A stretch of 32,706 nt of DNA from Desulfosporosinus sp. OT (GCF_000224515.1 NZ_AGAF01000208.1:1-32706), one strand, 5' to 3'; counted from the stretch's first letter, positions 7,746 through 17,024 are shown. Numbers and translations: made by a program. Notes: generated from the sequence alone by a model not told the origin.

Positions 7746-9131
7746 CTACAGGATATAGCGCGCCAAATCTTGATTTTGAACCACATTACCCAAACGATGC
7801 TGAACATATTCGCGATTTATTGTGACAGTGTAATCATCAGGCAGTTCAGAAGCTTCAAACGATAATTCTTCCAGTACTTTTTCGACAATCGTATGCAGTC
7901 GTCGAGCCCCAATATTTTCAGTGGAAGAATTCACTTTGTAGGCGACCTCTGCTAATTCATCAATAGCATTCTCTGTAAAATCTACCTTTATTCCTTCAGT
8001 TCCCAATAAAGCGCTGTACTGTTTAATTAACGACGATTGAGGTTCTGTAAGAATACGTTTGAAATCAGCTACACTTAACGATTCAAGTTCCACACGAATA
8101 GGGAATCTTCCCTGCAGTTCGGGAATGAGGTCGGAGGGCTTGCTGAGATGAAAAGCTCCCGCAGCAATAAACAGGATGTGATCGGTTTTGACCGGTCCAT
8201 ACTTCGTGACGACGGTAGAACCCTCAACGATCGGGAGAATGTCACGTTGTACTCCTCCCCTGGAAACGTCTGAGCTACCCGCGTTTTCGCGTCCTGCAAT
8301 TTTATCGATTTCATCTAAGAAAACAATTCCCTCATGTTCAGTTCTCCGGATGGCATCTTGAACCGCTTCATCTTGGTCAATCAAGTTTTGAGTTTCTTCA
8401 TTGATCAAGATTTTCCGTGCCTCGCGTACGGTTACTTTTCGTTTTTTGTGCCGCTTAGGGAGCATCCCAGACATCATATCCTGAATATTCAAGCCCATCT
8501 CCATCATGTTGTTGTTACCTAACATATCGGAAAGTGGTGTATTTTCTTCAACAGATATCTCAATAACATGCTCTTCTAGTCCCCCCAGACGCAAACGGTC
8601 CGCCACTATCTTGCGCTCTTGTTCAATTTCCGGAGTCACGTCAATTTTCTTTTCTTGCTCTGACCCCTGCCCGAACAACATCTGAAAAGGATTACTTGAT
8701 GAACTCTCCGAGCGTTTTTCTGGAACCAATAACTCAACCAAGCGTTTCTCGGCATTGATCGCCGCCTGCGCCTGAACCTTATCTGCGCGCTCTACCTTCA
8801 CCATGCGCAAAGCAATTTCGACCAAATCACGAATAATGGCTTCCACGTCTCGGCCCACATAACCAACTTCAGTAAACTTCGTGGCTTCAATCTTAATGAA
8901 TGGGGCGCGAACAAGCTTTGCCAACCTCCGGGCAATCTCCGTCTTCCCAACGCCCGTCGGACCAATCATCAAAATGTTTTTCGGTATAATTTCTTCTTGC
9001 AATTGCTCTGTTAAACAAGAACGTCGATAACGATTACGCAAAGCAACTGCAACAGCACGTTTTGCCGCATCTTGTCCTACAATGTAGCGGTCCAATTCAC
9101 GGACAATTTCGCGTGGAGTCAAGCTGTCCAT
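7746..9131 (-). CDS. hslU: ATP-dependent protease ATPase subunit HslU
   Basis: AAA+ unfoldase that feeds proteins to the HslV peptidase. 461 residues. N-terminal [16 protein letters not shown] and Walker [10 protein letters not shown] (about 57-65); the intermediate I-domain at about 110-240 carries a charged low-complexity piece; Walker [13 protein letters not shown], then [25 protein letters not shown], a family hallmark; and the conserved C-terminal tail ending RYIL that docks into HslV. The AGGGGGTG ribosome binding site overlaps the hslV stop (11-bp gap). Called ClpY/CodX in Bacillus. Confidence 0.97.
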   Translation of the reverse strand: MDSLTPREIVRELDRYIVGQDAAKRAVAVALRNRYRRSCLTEQLQEEIIPKNILMIGPTGVGKTEIARRLAKLVRAPFIKIEATKFTEVGYVGRDVEAIIRDLVEIALRMVKVERADKVQAQAAINAEKRLVELLVPEKRSESSSSNPFQMLFGQGSEQEKKIDVTPEIEQERKIVADRLRLGGLEEHVIEISVEENTPLSDMLGNNNMMEMGLNIQDMMSGMLPKRHKKRKVTVREARKILINEETQNLIDQDEAVQDAIRRTEHEGIVFLDEIDKIAGRENAGSSDVSRGGVQRDILPIVEGSTVVTKYGPVKTDHILFIAAGAFHLSKPSDLIPELQGRFPIRVELESLSVADFKRILTEPQSSLIKQYSALLGTEGIKVDFTENAIDELAEVAYKVNSSTENIGARRLHTIVEKVLEELSFEASELPDDYTVTINREYVQHRLGNVVQNQDLARYIL

Positions 9132-9142
9132 AGTTTCACCCC

Positions 9143-9673
9143 CTATAACGTTTCTACAATGATCTGCTCATTAGTATAAACACAAATTGAAGCAGCTACA
9201 AGCATAGCTTCACGTACAATTTCCGCAGTAGGCAAATCTGTATGTTTTGCCAAGGCACGAGCAGCAGCTAAAGCATAGTTTCCACCGGATCCGATTGCGG
9301 CAATTCCATCGTCGGGTTCAATGACTTCACCTGAACCCGATAAAATCAAAAGGTTTTGGGCATCCGCAACCAAAAGTAGTGCTTCAAGGTTTCTTAGCAT
9401 TTTGTCGGTTCGCCATTCCTTAGCAAGCTCCACCGCCGCGCGCTGAAGATTCCCATGATACTCCTCCAGTTTTTGTTCAAACTTATCAAAAAGCGTAAAC
9501 GCATCCGCAACGGATCCCGCAAACCCTGCAATCACTTTTTCATGAAACAAACGACGGACTTTCCGGGCTGTATGTTTCATTACGGTTGCCTGACCAAAGG
9601 TCACTTGACCGTCCCCTGCTATGGCTACGTGTTCCCCTTTTTTAACTGCGACTATAGTCGTTGCATGAAACAT
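9143..9673 (-). CDS. hslV: ATP-dependent protease peptidase subunit HslV
   Basis: Proteasome-related peptidase that forms double hexameric rings with HslU caps. 176 residues. The start [16 protein letters not shown] implies removal of a four-residue propeptide to expose Thr5 as the catalytic N-terminal threonine; this is the classic type, unlike Bacillus subtilis ClpQ, which uses serine. [10 protein letters not shown], the lysine-bearing [21 protein letters not shown] and [15 protein letters not shown] are all present. GGGAGGG lies about eight bases before the ATG. A good promoter lies directly upstream, so hslVU-codY can be transcribed apart from xerC. Confidence 0.97.
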   Translation of the reverse strand: MFHATTIVAVKKGEHVAIAGDGQVTFGQATVMKHTARKVRRLFHEKVIAGFAGSVADAFTLFDKFEQKLEEYHGNLQRAAVELAKEWRTDKMLRNLEALLLVADAQNLLILSGSGEVIEPDDGIAAIGSGGNYALAAARALAKHTDLPTAEIVREAMLVAASICVYTNEQIIVETL

Positions 9674-9692
9674 GATTAACCCTCCCTAATGA

Positions 9693-9721
9693 AGTTTACT
9701 CGTGCATTTTCGGCGTGTCAA
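9693..9721 (-). promoter_or_regulatory. SigA-type promoter before hslV-hslU-codY
   Basis: Minus strand: perfect -35 TTGACA (9716-9721), 17-base spacer, -10 TAAACT (9693-9698). The predicted start at about 9686 gives a leader of only 13-14 bases that begins with the hslV ribosome binding site. It lies in the 87-base gap after xerC. Confidence 0.65.
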
Positions 9722-9743
9722 GTCAATTGTAGGCAATTTACCC

Positions 9744-9758
9744 CTTTTTGTGAAAATT
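9744..9758 (-). promoter_or_regulatory. Possible CodY box upstream of the hslV promoter
   Basis: Minus-strand AATTTTCACAAAAAG matches 12 of 15 positions of the published CodY consensus AATTTTCWGAAAATT. It ends 22 bases upstream of the -35 box of the promoter that would drive codY itself, as expected for autoregulation. Three mismatches is at the usual limit, and AT-rich DNA gives chance matches. Confidence 0.35.
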
Positions 9759-9760
9759 TA

Positions 9761-10672
9761 CTATTTTTCTGGCATACGTAAGTCCTTCGCTCGAGGATGA
9801 GATTGAGTATAGACGTCTTTAAGGCGTTCACGAGTTAGATGCGTATAGATTTGAGTAGATGAAAGTTTCTGATGCCCCAGTAACTCTTGGACACTTCGCA
9901 AATCAGCTCCACCATCCAACAGATGAGTGGCAAATGAATGACGGAGCATATGTGGATTCACATGTTGTTCCAGGCTAATCTTGGCGACCAATTTGTCTAA
10001 AACTCTCCGGACCGACCTATCTGATAGACGCGTTCCTTGATAATTAAGCAAAAGAGCCTGATTGTCATCTGAACGCAATCCCAGATAAACCCTAATTGCC
10101 TGAATTGCATAGTTGGTTACCGGGACCACCCTCTCCTTGCTCCCTTTCCCGAGGACCCTGATTAGCCCGCTTTCCAGATCAAGATCCTCTCGATTTAAGC
10201 CAATGAGTTCACTGACCCTTAGCCCAGAGCCATAGAGCAACTCCATAATTACTTGATCGCGTGAACCCAATAGATTTGTACCATCGGGAGCCTTTAACAG
10301 CACCTTTACCTGATCTAGATATAGAAAATGCGGGAGTTTACGTCCTAATTTTGGACTTGCTACCCGCTGTACCGGATTTATTAAAAGGATTTCTTTACGA
10401 CATAGAAATTTGAAAAACGACCTTAGCGCAGCAAGCTTACGCGCCATGCTTTTTCTAGCCAATCCATGTTCTGCTAAAACACCTAGGAAACTGCGAACAA
10501 TATAGACATCGATCATATCCACCATGAGTGATTCTGGTTCCAACCCCTGTTCGAGTGCGGCAAAACGGAAAAATTGACCTAGATCAGTCTGATAAGCAAT
10601 AACGGTATGCTCTGATCGGTTTTGAGAAGATTGATAACCTGCAAATAAGCTTAACGCTTCATCGACCAGCAC
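9761..10672 (-). CDS. xerC: Tyrosine recombinase XerC (CodV)
   Basis: Site-specific recombinase that resolves chromosome dimers at dif. 303 residues: N-terminal SAM-like core-binding domain (about 1-95, with SEHTVIAYQTDL and LARKSMARKLAALRSFFKFL) and a C-terminal catalytic domain. All catalytic residues are visible: Arg152 (SGLRVSEL), Lys176 (LGKGSKER), His241 and Arg244 (PHMLRHSFATH), His267 (LGHQKLSS) and nucleophile Tyr276 (IYTHL). The start is GTG with GGGAGG seven bases away, and that site overlaps the trmFO stop. The position between trmFO and hslV identifies it as the housekeeping XerC/CodV rather than a mobile-element integrase. Confidence 0.93.
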   Translation of the reverse strand: MLVDEALSLFAGYQSSQNRSEHTVIAYQTDLGQFFRFAALEQGLEPESLMVDMIDVYIVRSFLGVLAEHGLARKSMARKLAALRSFFKFLCRKEILLINPVQRVASPKLGRKLPHFLYLDQVKVLLKAPDGTNLLGSRDQVIMELLYGSGLRVSELIGLNREDLDLESGLIRVLGKGSKERVVPVTNYAIQAIRVYLGLRSDDNQALLLNYQGTRLSDRSVRRVLDKLVAKISLEQHVNPHMLRHSFATHLLDGGADLRSVQELLGHQKLSSTQIYTHLTRERLKDVYTQSHPRAKDLRMPEK

Positions 10673-10676
10673 TTGC

Positions 10677-11996
10677 TTACCTCCCTAAATCCTCCCGCCC
10701 ACAGAACTCCTCAAGAAAAGCCAAAGCGCGTTCAGAAATTTGTGCATTTTTTTCGCGCTTGTCCCGTATTCTTTTGGACAAAGGCGGGAGCAATCCAAAG
10801 TTTATGTTCATCGGTTGAAAACTCTGACTAGGAGAACCCTCCAAATGACGAGCTAACCCCCCCAACGTCGTTTCTGCTGGGAAAACGAGGCCATCTCTCT
10901 GATTCAACCGCCGCCAAGCGTTAAGGCCTGCTAGAAGCCCGCTCGCTGCAGATTCAACATATCCTTCAACCCCAGTCATTTGACCGGCAAAGAAAATTGT
11001 TGGCTTTGTCTTTAGACTAAAATCTGCTTTAAGTACCTTAGGGGCGTTGAGAAAAGTATTTCTATGCATCACTCCATAACGCACGAACTCAGCATTTTCC
11101 AAGCCGGGAATTAACGAAAACACCCGTTTTTGTTCCCCCCATTTTAAATGAGTTTGAAAACCTACTAAATTAAAAAGTGTTCCCGCTTGATTTTCCTTAC
11201 GAAGCTGTACAACGGCGTGAGATTTCCGCCCTGTTCGAGGATCCAACAGTCCAACTGGTTTTAAGGGACCAAACGTCAGAGTCTGGGGACCACGCTTGGC
11301 CATCACTTCAACAGGCAGACAGCCTTCAAAAACCTTCCCCTGTTCAAAGCCTTGAACTTCAGCTGTCTCTGCCTCTATCAACGCGTTATAAAACGAGTCG
11401 TACTCGTCCTTAGTCATAGGACAGTTTAGATAATCTGCTTCTCCCTTGTCGTAACGTGAAGCCCAAAAAGCCTTGTCTAAATCAATTGATTCAAGCGTGA
11501 CAATCGGGGCAGCCGCATCGTAAAAGGAAAGTGCTTCTTCTCCGGTTAACCTCCGGATATCTGCCGCTAAATCATCGGAAGTCAAAGGACCGCTCGCCAC
11601 CACAGTGATTCCTTCTTGCGGTATTTGATGCACTTCCTCCCGATGAACATGTACGTTGGGATGATGTTCTAATCGCTCTGTAATCTCACTCGAAAATAGT
11701 TCTCGATCGACTGCCAAAGCCCCACCCGCGGAAACAGCATTATGATCTGCTGCCCCCATAATGAAGGACCCTAAACGGCGCATTTCTTCTTTTAATAGCC
11801 CCACAGCGTTCTCTAAACCAGCCCCTCGTAACGAGTTGCTGCAAACTAGTTCTGCAAACTGGTCGGTTTGATGTGCGGGAGTCGTTTTATGCGGACGCAT
11901 TTCATATAGGTCGACTCTTACCCCGCGCTCAGCCAGCTGCCAAGCGGCCTCTGAACCTGCGAGACCTGCTCCGATAATAGTTATAGATTGCTGCAT
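10677..11996 (-). CDS. trmFO: Folate-dependent tRNA (m5U54) methyltransferase TrmFO
   Basis: Flavoprotein that methylates U54 of the tRNA T-loop using methylene-tetrahydrofolate and NAD(P)H. 439 residues. N-terminal FAD-binding Rossmann motif [18 protein letters not shown] with an acidic residue after it (DLYEMRP); then [43 protein letters not shown], a hallmark of the family, and the C-terminal [19 protein letters not shown]. The older name is gid. AAGGAG lies about ten bases before the ATG. It is bracketed by topA and xerC as in Bacillus, only 4 bp from xerC. Confidence 0.97.
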   Translation of the reverse strand: MQQSITIIGAGLAGSEAAWQLAERGVRVDLYEMRPHKTTPAHQTDQFAELVCSNSLRGAGLENAVGLLKEEMRRLGSFIMGAADHNAVSAGGALAVDRELFSSEITERLEHHPNVHVHREEVHQIPQEGITVVASGPLTSDDLAADIRRLTGEEALSFYDAAAPIVTLESIDLDKAFWASRYDKGEADYLNCPMTKDEYDSFYNALIEAETAEVQGFEQGKVFEGCLPVEVMAKRGPQTLTFGPLKPVGLLDPRTGRKSHAVVQLRKENQAGTLFNLVGFQTHLKWGEQKRVFSLIPGLENAEFVRYGVMHRNTFLNAPKVLKADFSLKTKPTIFFAGQMTGVEGYVESAASGLLAGLNAWRRLNQRDGLVFPAETTLGGLARHLEGSPSQSFQPMNINFGLLPPLSKRIRDKREKNAQISERALAFLEEFCGREDLGR

Positions 11997-12041
11997 GTGT
12001 CCATTCTCTCCTTATCTCAATAGAATCCGTTCAGCCAAAAT

Positions 12042-14132
12042 CTAGCTTTCTTCAATCATTTTTGTATAACGGCATTCCGGATTTGTACATACATATTTTT
12101 TTTGTCGTTTTGAAGATTTAATCACCATTAACTGCTGACACTCTGGGCATGGTTCAGGAGCTGGCATTTCCCAAGATACAAAATCACAATCTGGATATGC
12201 ACTGCAGCCGTAAAATTTACGCCCCTTTTTTGAGCGACGGATCACAAGTGGTTTCGTGCATTTTGGGCAATTCGCACCCACTTCTTCAAGCAGTGGTTTT
12301 GTATTTCGACAGTCTGGAAATCCAGGACACGCTAAAAATTTACCATAACGTCCCATCTTGATCACCATATTCCGTCCACATAGGTCACAAATTTCTTCGG
12401 AGACTTGATCCTCAATTTTAACCTTGCCAATCTGCTCTTCAGCATAGGCTAAGGTCACTGAGAATGGCGTGTAATAGTCTTTAACCACAGACTTCCACGG
12501 TGCGCTACCTTCCTCAATTAGATCAAGCTTCTCTTCCAAGTTAGCCGTGAACTCCAAATTTAAAATATCCGGAAAATATTCTTTAAGTAAGGTTATCACG
12601 ATGTCTCCAAGTTCTGTAGGAAGGAGTTGTTTCTCCTCTTTAACTACATAACCTCGAGTTTGAATTGTTTCAATAGTTGGTGCATATGTACTCGGTCTTC
12701 CAATACCTTCTTCCTCCATTTTACGAACGAGAGAGGCTTCCGTAAATCGAGGCGGCGGTTCAGTGAAATGTTGTTTCTCTTGAATTTTGACAAGCTTAAG
12801 TATTTCTCCCGGAGAAACTGAAAGTGTCAATGAATTCTGTTCCTCATCAACAGTCTCCTCATCATCTTTTCCTTCTTCATACACAGCTAAAAATCCAGAA
12901 AAACGGACCGTCGTGGCATTCGCCCGAAATAAGTAGTCACCCACCACGACATCGACCGTCAAGGTATCCGTGATTGCTACACTCATCTGACTCGCAATAA
13001 AGCGCTCCCAAATCAACCGATATAATCGTAACTGATCTCGTGACAAAATACCCTTTAACAAATCCGGAGTCCGTAAGGGCAGTGTCGGGCGGATCGCTTC
13101 ATGCGCTTCCTGCGCTCGCCCTTTATTTGCGAATTGGCGAGGTTCAGGAGGATAATAATCGTTCCCATAGTGTGACAGAATCCATTCTTTAGCCTCATCC
13201 TGGGCAGTTTCGGCAATCTTGACCGAATCTGTACGCATGTAAGTGATTAAACCGACGGTTCCTTCTTTACCTAGGTCAAGACCCTCATACAATTGCTGTG
13301 CTAACATCATCGTGCGCTTCGGCGAAAAACTCAATTTGCGATGGGCTTCTTGCTGCAAGCTACTTGTTATGAAGGGCGGTGCAGGGAGCTTTTTCTTTTC
13401 TTTCGTACGGACATCGGAAACATGAAAATCTTTCCCAGCGATATCTCCTAGAATGATTTCCATTTCCGCTTTCGAGGAAATAGCAACTTTTTGCCCAGAT
13501 TTCTTTAACATCTTGGCCAAAAATTTTCCTCCGGCCGCTTGAAGATTAGCTGTTACACTCCAATACTCTTCCGAAACAAAAGCCCTAATTTGCTCTTCTC
13601 GATCGTCAATTAAGCGTACAGCTACGGATTGAACTCGGCCTGCGCTTAACCCTTTCTTAATTTTCCGCCAGAGCAAAGGGCTTAACTGATAACCGACTAA
13701 ACGATCCAAAACTCGACGGGCTTGCTGGGCATCCACCCGATCCATATCAATCTGTCGAGGATGCTTTATAGCCGCCTGTATTGCCCCTTTGGTAATCTCA
13801 TGAAATTCAATTCGATTCTTATCACCCGAGTTAAGTCTCAACAAATGGGAAAGATGCCAAGCTATAGCTTCTCCCTCACGGTCTGGGTCAGAAGCCAAGA
13901 ACACTTTATCTGCCCCTTTAGCCGCTGCTCGTAAATCTTTGATTAAATCTCCTCGCCCGCGAATCGCAATATATTTTGGTTCGAAGTCGTGTTCTAAGTC
14001 AACACCCAATTGACTTTTCGGCAGATCCCGTAGATGCCCCATTGAAGCTTTAACCGTGTAACGGCTTCCCAGAAATTTACTGATTGACTTCGCCTTGGCG
14101 GGCGACTCTACAATTACTAGCGTTTTAGACAT
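12042..14132 (-). CDS. topA: DNA topoisomerase I (type IA)
   Basis: Relaxes negative supercoils by single-strand passage. 696 residues. The N-terminal TOPRIM domain has VIVESPAKAKSI and the metal-binding SDPDREGEAIAWH (about 81-93). The active-site Tyr is at about 298 in GLITYMRTDS, followed by a long core. The C-terminus holds three tetracysteine zinc ribbons starting at about residue 580 (CDLCGRNMV..CPGFPDC, CPKC..CSAYPDC, CPEC..CTNPEC). That is the standard Firmicute architecture. GAGGTG lies seven bases before the ATG. It follows dprA across a 215-base gap that holds a short heptamer array. Confidence 0.97.
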   Translation of the reverse strand: MSKTLVIVESPAKAKSISKFLGSRYTVKASMGHLRDLPKSQLGVDLEHDFEPKYIAIRGRGDLIKDLRAAAKGADKVFLASDPDREGEAIAWHLSHLLRLNSGDKNRIEFHEITKGAIQAAIKHPRQIDMDRVDAQQARRVLDRLVGYQLSPLLWRKIKKGLSAGRVQSVAVRLIDDREEQIRAFVSEEYWSVTANLQAAGGKFLAKMLKKSGQKVAISSKAEMEIILGDIAGKDFHVSDVRTKEKKKLPAPPFITSSLQQEAHRKLSFSPKRTMMLAQQLYEGLDLGKEGTVGLITYMRTDSVKIAETAQDEAKEWILSHYGNDYYPPEPRQFANKGRAQEAHEAIRPTLPLRTPDLLKGILSRDQLRLYRLIWERFIASQMSVAITDTLTVDVVVGDYLFRANATTVRFSGFLAVYEEGKDDEETVDEEQNSLTLSVSPGEILKLVKIQEKQHFTEPPPRFTEASLVRKMEEEGIGRPSTYAPTIETIQTRGYVVKEEKQLLPTELGDIVITLLKEYFPDILNLEFTANLEEKLDLIEEGSAPWKSVVKDYYTPFSVTLAYAEEQIGKVKIEDQVSEEICDLCGRNMVIKMGRYGKFLACPGFPDCRNTKPLLEEVGANCPKCTKPLVIRRSKKGRKFYGCSAYPDCDFVSWEMPAPEPCPECQQLMVIKSSKRQKKYVCTNPECRYTKMIEES

Positions 14133-14165
14133 AAATTCACCTCAAATAAACTTAAAGACACACTT

Positions 14166-14204
14166 ACTCGAAGTTCGAGGCGCGATGCGCGAAGTTCGAA
14201 CTCG
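14166..14204. repeat. Short heptamer array upstream of topA
   Basis: Plus strand reads CTCGAAG, TTCGAGG, CGCGATG, CGCGAAG, TTCGAAC, TCGAATT: five to six units with the 7-bp period and CGA core seen at 2797 and 5222. It lies in the topA leader, about 35 bases upstream of the start codon. Self-complementary words (TTCGAA) allow a small hairpin. Confidence 0.65.
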
Positions 14205-14347
14205 AATTATTAAAGAAGACCAAGAGTTAAGGATAAAGTTTGTATCATTCCTGATATTACACTTATTTCCAATTTCAATTATTCTAAGCATATTGGTTGA
14301 ACGTTGGTAAAACTAAGCCCTATCTTAACGTCTTTTTCATAGTATGT

Positions 14348-15466
14348 CTAGCACTCTCGGGCTAATACATAATGTTGACCTGGTAATTGTGTGACTTTTC
14401 CTCCTAATTGCAGTTCCAATAAGGCCAGTGAAAGGATAGACACTGGCAATGTTGAATGGATAGCAATTTGATCAATATGCAGAGGGACATCACTTAACCG
14501 CTGTAGAATTGACAGATGATCCAATTCGGCAGGATGCACCGTTTCTTTAGGTAAAAGTTCTTTGTTAAATGAAATTTGGGTCGCATATTTGGACCATGCC
14601 GGTAGCTCATTACAAATATCTTCGATCCTTTCCACTATTTTTGCTCCCTGACGTATTAAATGATGAGGCCCCCGGCTCACCGGACTAAAGATCGGCCCTG
14701 GGACTGCAAATACTTCTCGTCCTTGTTCCAAAGCAAAATCAACTGTGATCAAAGCTCCGCTTCTTTCCGCTGCTTCCACGACCACAACCCCATAAGAACA
14801 CCCGCTAATCAATCGATTACGCGCAGGAAAATGCAACGCATTCGGTGGAGTACCGGGCGTAAACTCACTAATTAAAGCGCCTTTTTCTAAAATATCTTCA
14901 GCTAGGCGCTGGTTTTCCAAAGGATAAATTCGGTCAAGACCACAGCCAAGAAAAGCCCAAGTCGTCCCCTGACTGTCGAGAGCGCCTTGATGAGCAGCAG
15001 TATCAATCCCTCTGGCGAGACCACTGGCAATGACAATCCCTTTAGCTGCAGCGTCACGCGCCAAGACTCGTGCTGCAGATTTACCATAAGTGGTCGCTTG
15101 GCGTGAGCCTACAAAAGCTAACACCTCTGCATCACCTCGAAGATGCCCCCGATAATAGAGCAGAGGGGGTGCCCCCGCCAGCTCAAGTAATAGATGGGGA
15201 TAATTACTTTCATCCGGCGTGATCAGCATAATTCCCTGTTGACTCAGTGCCGTTCCAATCTCCCGAGGTTCAATGTCTTTTCTTACCTTTAAAATTTCTC
15301 TAATCCATTTTTCCTGATTAGCAACTTGAAGATAGCTGCTTTGTGGAGCCTCCCATGCTTTTACTGCACTACCGAAGTGAGCAATAAGCTGCCGTAAATG
15401 TTGACTTCCAACACCTTTAATCGTGCGGAAAGCCGCTCGAATAATCTTTTCCTTTTCTATCCCCAT
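14348..15466 (-). CDS. dprA: DNA processing protein DprA (Smf)
   Basis: Protects incoming single-stranded DNA and loads RecA during natural transformation. 372 residues: N-terminal helix-hairpin-helix region (IKGVGSQHLRQLIAHFG), central Rossmann-like domain with FVGSRQATTYGKSAARVLA, ASGLARGIDTAAHQGAL, LGCGLDRIYPLEN, FPARNRLISG and ERSGALITVDFALEQGREVFAVPG, and a C-terminal winged-helix segment (PLHIDQIAIHSTLPVSILSL). The start MGIEKEK is preferred because GGGAGG lies eight bases upstream; an ATG 15 codons higher is in frame but has no site. In many Firmicutes it follows comM; here about 12 kb of other genes separate them. Confidence 0.95.
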   Translation of the reverse strand: MGIEKEKIIRAAFRTIKGVGSQHLRQLIAHFGSAVKAWEAPQSSYLQVANQEKWIREILKVRKDIEPREIGTALSQQGIMLITPDESNYPHLLLELAGAPPLLYYRGHLRGDAEVLAFVGSRQATTYGKSAARVLARDAAAKGIVIASGLARGIDTAAHQGALDSQGTTWAFLGCGLDRIYPLENQRLAEDILEKGALISEFTPGTPPNALHFPARNRLISGCSYGVVVVEAAERSGALITVDFALEQGREVFAVPGPIFSPVSRGPHHLIRQGAKIVERIEDICNELPAWSKYATQISFNKELLPKETVHPAELDHLSILQRLSDVPLHIDQIAIHSTLPVSILSLALLELQLGGKVTQLPGQHYVLAREC

Positions 15467-15617
15467 GCATATGCCCTCCCTTGCCCTCCTTTTCGGGACA
15501 AAAGGATGCATCTCCTGCGTAGAGAATTGTCGAATATTCTTGTTTTAGGTGAAATAGTGCAGTATCGGGAAAAATCATTGGTTTGTATCATCACCGTACT
15601 AAGATCTCCAACCTTAT

Positions 15618-15713
15618 TTAGCCCGTCTCTGAAAGAACGCACGAGGATTGGTCTTTAGCCACAATTCCCTCCAAGCCAAGCTTCTCAATCCCTTGCCAAA
15701 GCTTAGAGCCGTC
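15618..15713 (-). pseudogene. Decayed fragment of ATP-dependent DNA ligase LigD
   Basis: On the minus strand, directly downstream of ku, one frame reads GSKLWQGIEKLGLEGIVAK followed by DQSS and a stop. This matches nucleotidyltransferase motif IV of LigD-type ligases (LEGIVAK after an amphipathic helix). An in-frame stop lies 9 bases upstream of the listed fragment, and the expected GKRS..W-K-K motif after it is missing. Only about 30 codons are recognisable, and the rest of the 300-base gap between ku and dprA shows no gene. Ku and LigD work together in bacterial end joining and are usually adjacent, so I read this as a relic of ligD. A complete ligD could exist elsewhere. Confidence 0.6.
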
Positions 15714-15769
15714 TAAAGTTTTTCAACTCGTATTGGCTCCATAACTTTGATGGGAAATTGTGCTCACCT

Positions 15770-16705
15770 CTATGCTCCTTTGGCCCGTTTGGTTGTCCGT
15801 TTTCGAGGGATCAAGGTAGATTTCGGCTTCTCAGCGCTGGGTTGATCTTCGTCTGACGTTACACTCTCAACTGGTGCTTTTGGAGCTTCTGATAACACTG
15901 GCTTGTCCGCGTTTGATGCTTCAGTAGTCGCTAGTTTACCTTTTTCTTTTTCCGTCAGCGCAATACTTGCCTGCAGGGCTTCCATAAGATCGACTACTTT
16001 TCTTCCTTTTTCCGGAGCCTCCACTTTAAAGTTCTGACCGGCTACTCTGCTTTCGATTAATTCCGCCATTTGTTCATGTAACTCATCGTGATATTTTTCA
16101 GGATCAAAGGGACGCGCTAAATTATCAATTAATTGACGAGCCATTGTCAATTCTGTTTCTGTCGGAACAACCCGCTCCCAGACCGTATCCATATGGCGGA
16201 TTTCCTGCGGATAATACATCGTTTCCATCACAAGGCCTTGTTCAAAAACCCGCAGACATGCCAAATGCTGTTTGGAACGCATAGTTACCCGTGCCAAGGC
16301 GACTTTCCCACTCTCCTCCATCGCCTGACATAGTAAACGATAAGCCTTCTGGGCAGTTTCTTCAGGGGATAAATAATATGATTTTTGATAATATATGGGG
16401 TCAATCTCTTTTAAATCAATAAAATCAAGAATATCAATTGAGCGACTCATAGGTTGTTCCAGCGCAGCAAGATCCTCATCATTTAAAACAACATATTGAT
16501 CTTTATCGTATTCATATCCCTTAATTAAATCTGCAGCTTCAACTTCCAGATCGCAGGATGGGCATTTCTTGATCGAACGAATCCTGTGGTGGCAGTCTTT
16601 ATGAAGATAATTAAACTTAAATTCCTTAGATTCTGTAGCCGCATGCATTTTTACCGGAACATTAACCAAACCAAAACTGATTGATCCCTTCCATAACGTA
16701 TGCAT
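15770..16705 (-). CDS. ku: Non-homologous end-joining protein Ku
   Basis: Homodimeric ring protein that binds double-strand DNA ends and recruits LigD; important for repair in dormant spores. 311 residues. The Ku core (about 1-255) starts with the typical LWKGSISFGLVNVPVKMHAAT and contains CPSCDLEVEAADLIKGYEY, DLKEIDPIYYQKSYYLSP and LARVTMRSKQHLACLR. A low-complexity linker of about 40 residues and a basic tail (PRKRTTKRAKGA) follow; basic tails are known to help threading along DNA. GGGGAGG lies eight bases before the ATG. Its usual partner gene is reduced to a fragment just downstream, while the Ku frame itself is intact. Confidence 0.95.
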   Translation of the reverse strand: MHTLWKGSISFGLVNVPVKMHAATESKEFKFNYLHKDCHHRIRSIKKCPSCDLEVEAADLIKGYEYDKDQYVVLNDEDLAALEQPMSRSIDILDFIDLKEIDPIYYQKSYYLSPEETAQKAYRLLCQAMEESGKVALARVTMRSKQHLACLRVFEQGLVMETMYYPQEIRHMDTVWERVVPTETELTMARQLIDNLARPFDPEKYHDELHEQMAELIESRVAGQNFKVEAPEKGRKVVDLMEALQASIALTEKEKGKLATTEASNADKPVLSEAPKAPVESVTSDEDQPSAEKPKSTLIPRKRTTKRAKGA

Positions 16706-16785
16706 TTAACATTCCTCCCCGACTTAGTGTGAACATGAAAAGATTTATTAATACAACCACGACATTAAAGACTTCCCTAACAAAG

Positions 16786-16818
16786 ACAAAAAAACTCTGT
16801 TCTTTTTTGAACAGAGTT
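16786..16818 (-). terminator. Intrinsic terminator upstream of ku, gene unknown
   Basis: Perfect 10-bp stem AACTCTGTTC / GAACAGAGTT with a six-base loop; on the minus strand it is followed by a run of seven T. On the plus strand no T-run follows. It lies 80 bases upstream of the ku start, yet no coding region is seen on the minus strand between here and the GH13 gene at 17413. It may end an unrecognised RNA, stop read-through from 17413, or attenuate ku. The rest of 16706-17105 holds only the spore-gene promoter. Confidence 0.6.
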
Positions 16819-16995
16819 AATAAATTCTCCTTATTGGGGTAAAGTTAATTATAAAATTATTACTTGACTTCATCATAAACAAATCTCGAATTAATTATCC
16901 TGTGGTATCTTATTTCTTCTGCCCAAAATAGTCCTGTTCAATTTTTAGGAATATCGCAATAATAATTTTATGGTTACTCATTCCTACTTTACCAA

Positions 16996-17024
16996 GAAAA
17001 TTCGAGTTCTTTTCACACATACTA
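16996..17024 (+). promoter_or_regulatory. Possible SigG (forespore) promoter of the SASP gene
   Basis: -10 element CATACTA (17018-17024) fits the forespore consensus CATnnTA exactly; 17 bases upstream lies GAAAA (16996-17000), near the G-A/C-A-T-A type -35. Transcription would begin about 75 bases before the SASP start codon. Assigned from consensus and from the nature of the gene. Confidence 0.45.

Noticed and set aside
9761-10672. Tyrosine recombinase as a sign of a phage or integrative element
   Set aside because: Position between trmFO and hslV marks it as housekeeping XerC/CodV; no attachment-site repeats or phage genes.
14095-14310. 71-codon plus-strand frame over the topA 5' end
   Set aside because: Antisense to topA start and the heptamer array, no RBS.
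15467-15642. Frames on both strands in the ku-dprA gap
   Set aside because: No RBS, no recognisable domain, overlapping dprA; best explained as decayed DNA next to the ligD relic.
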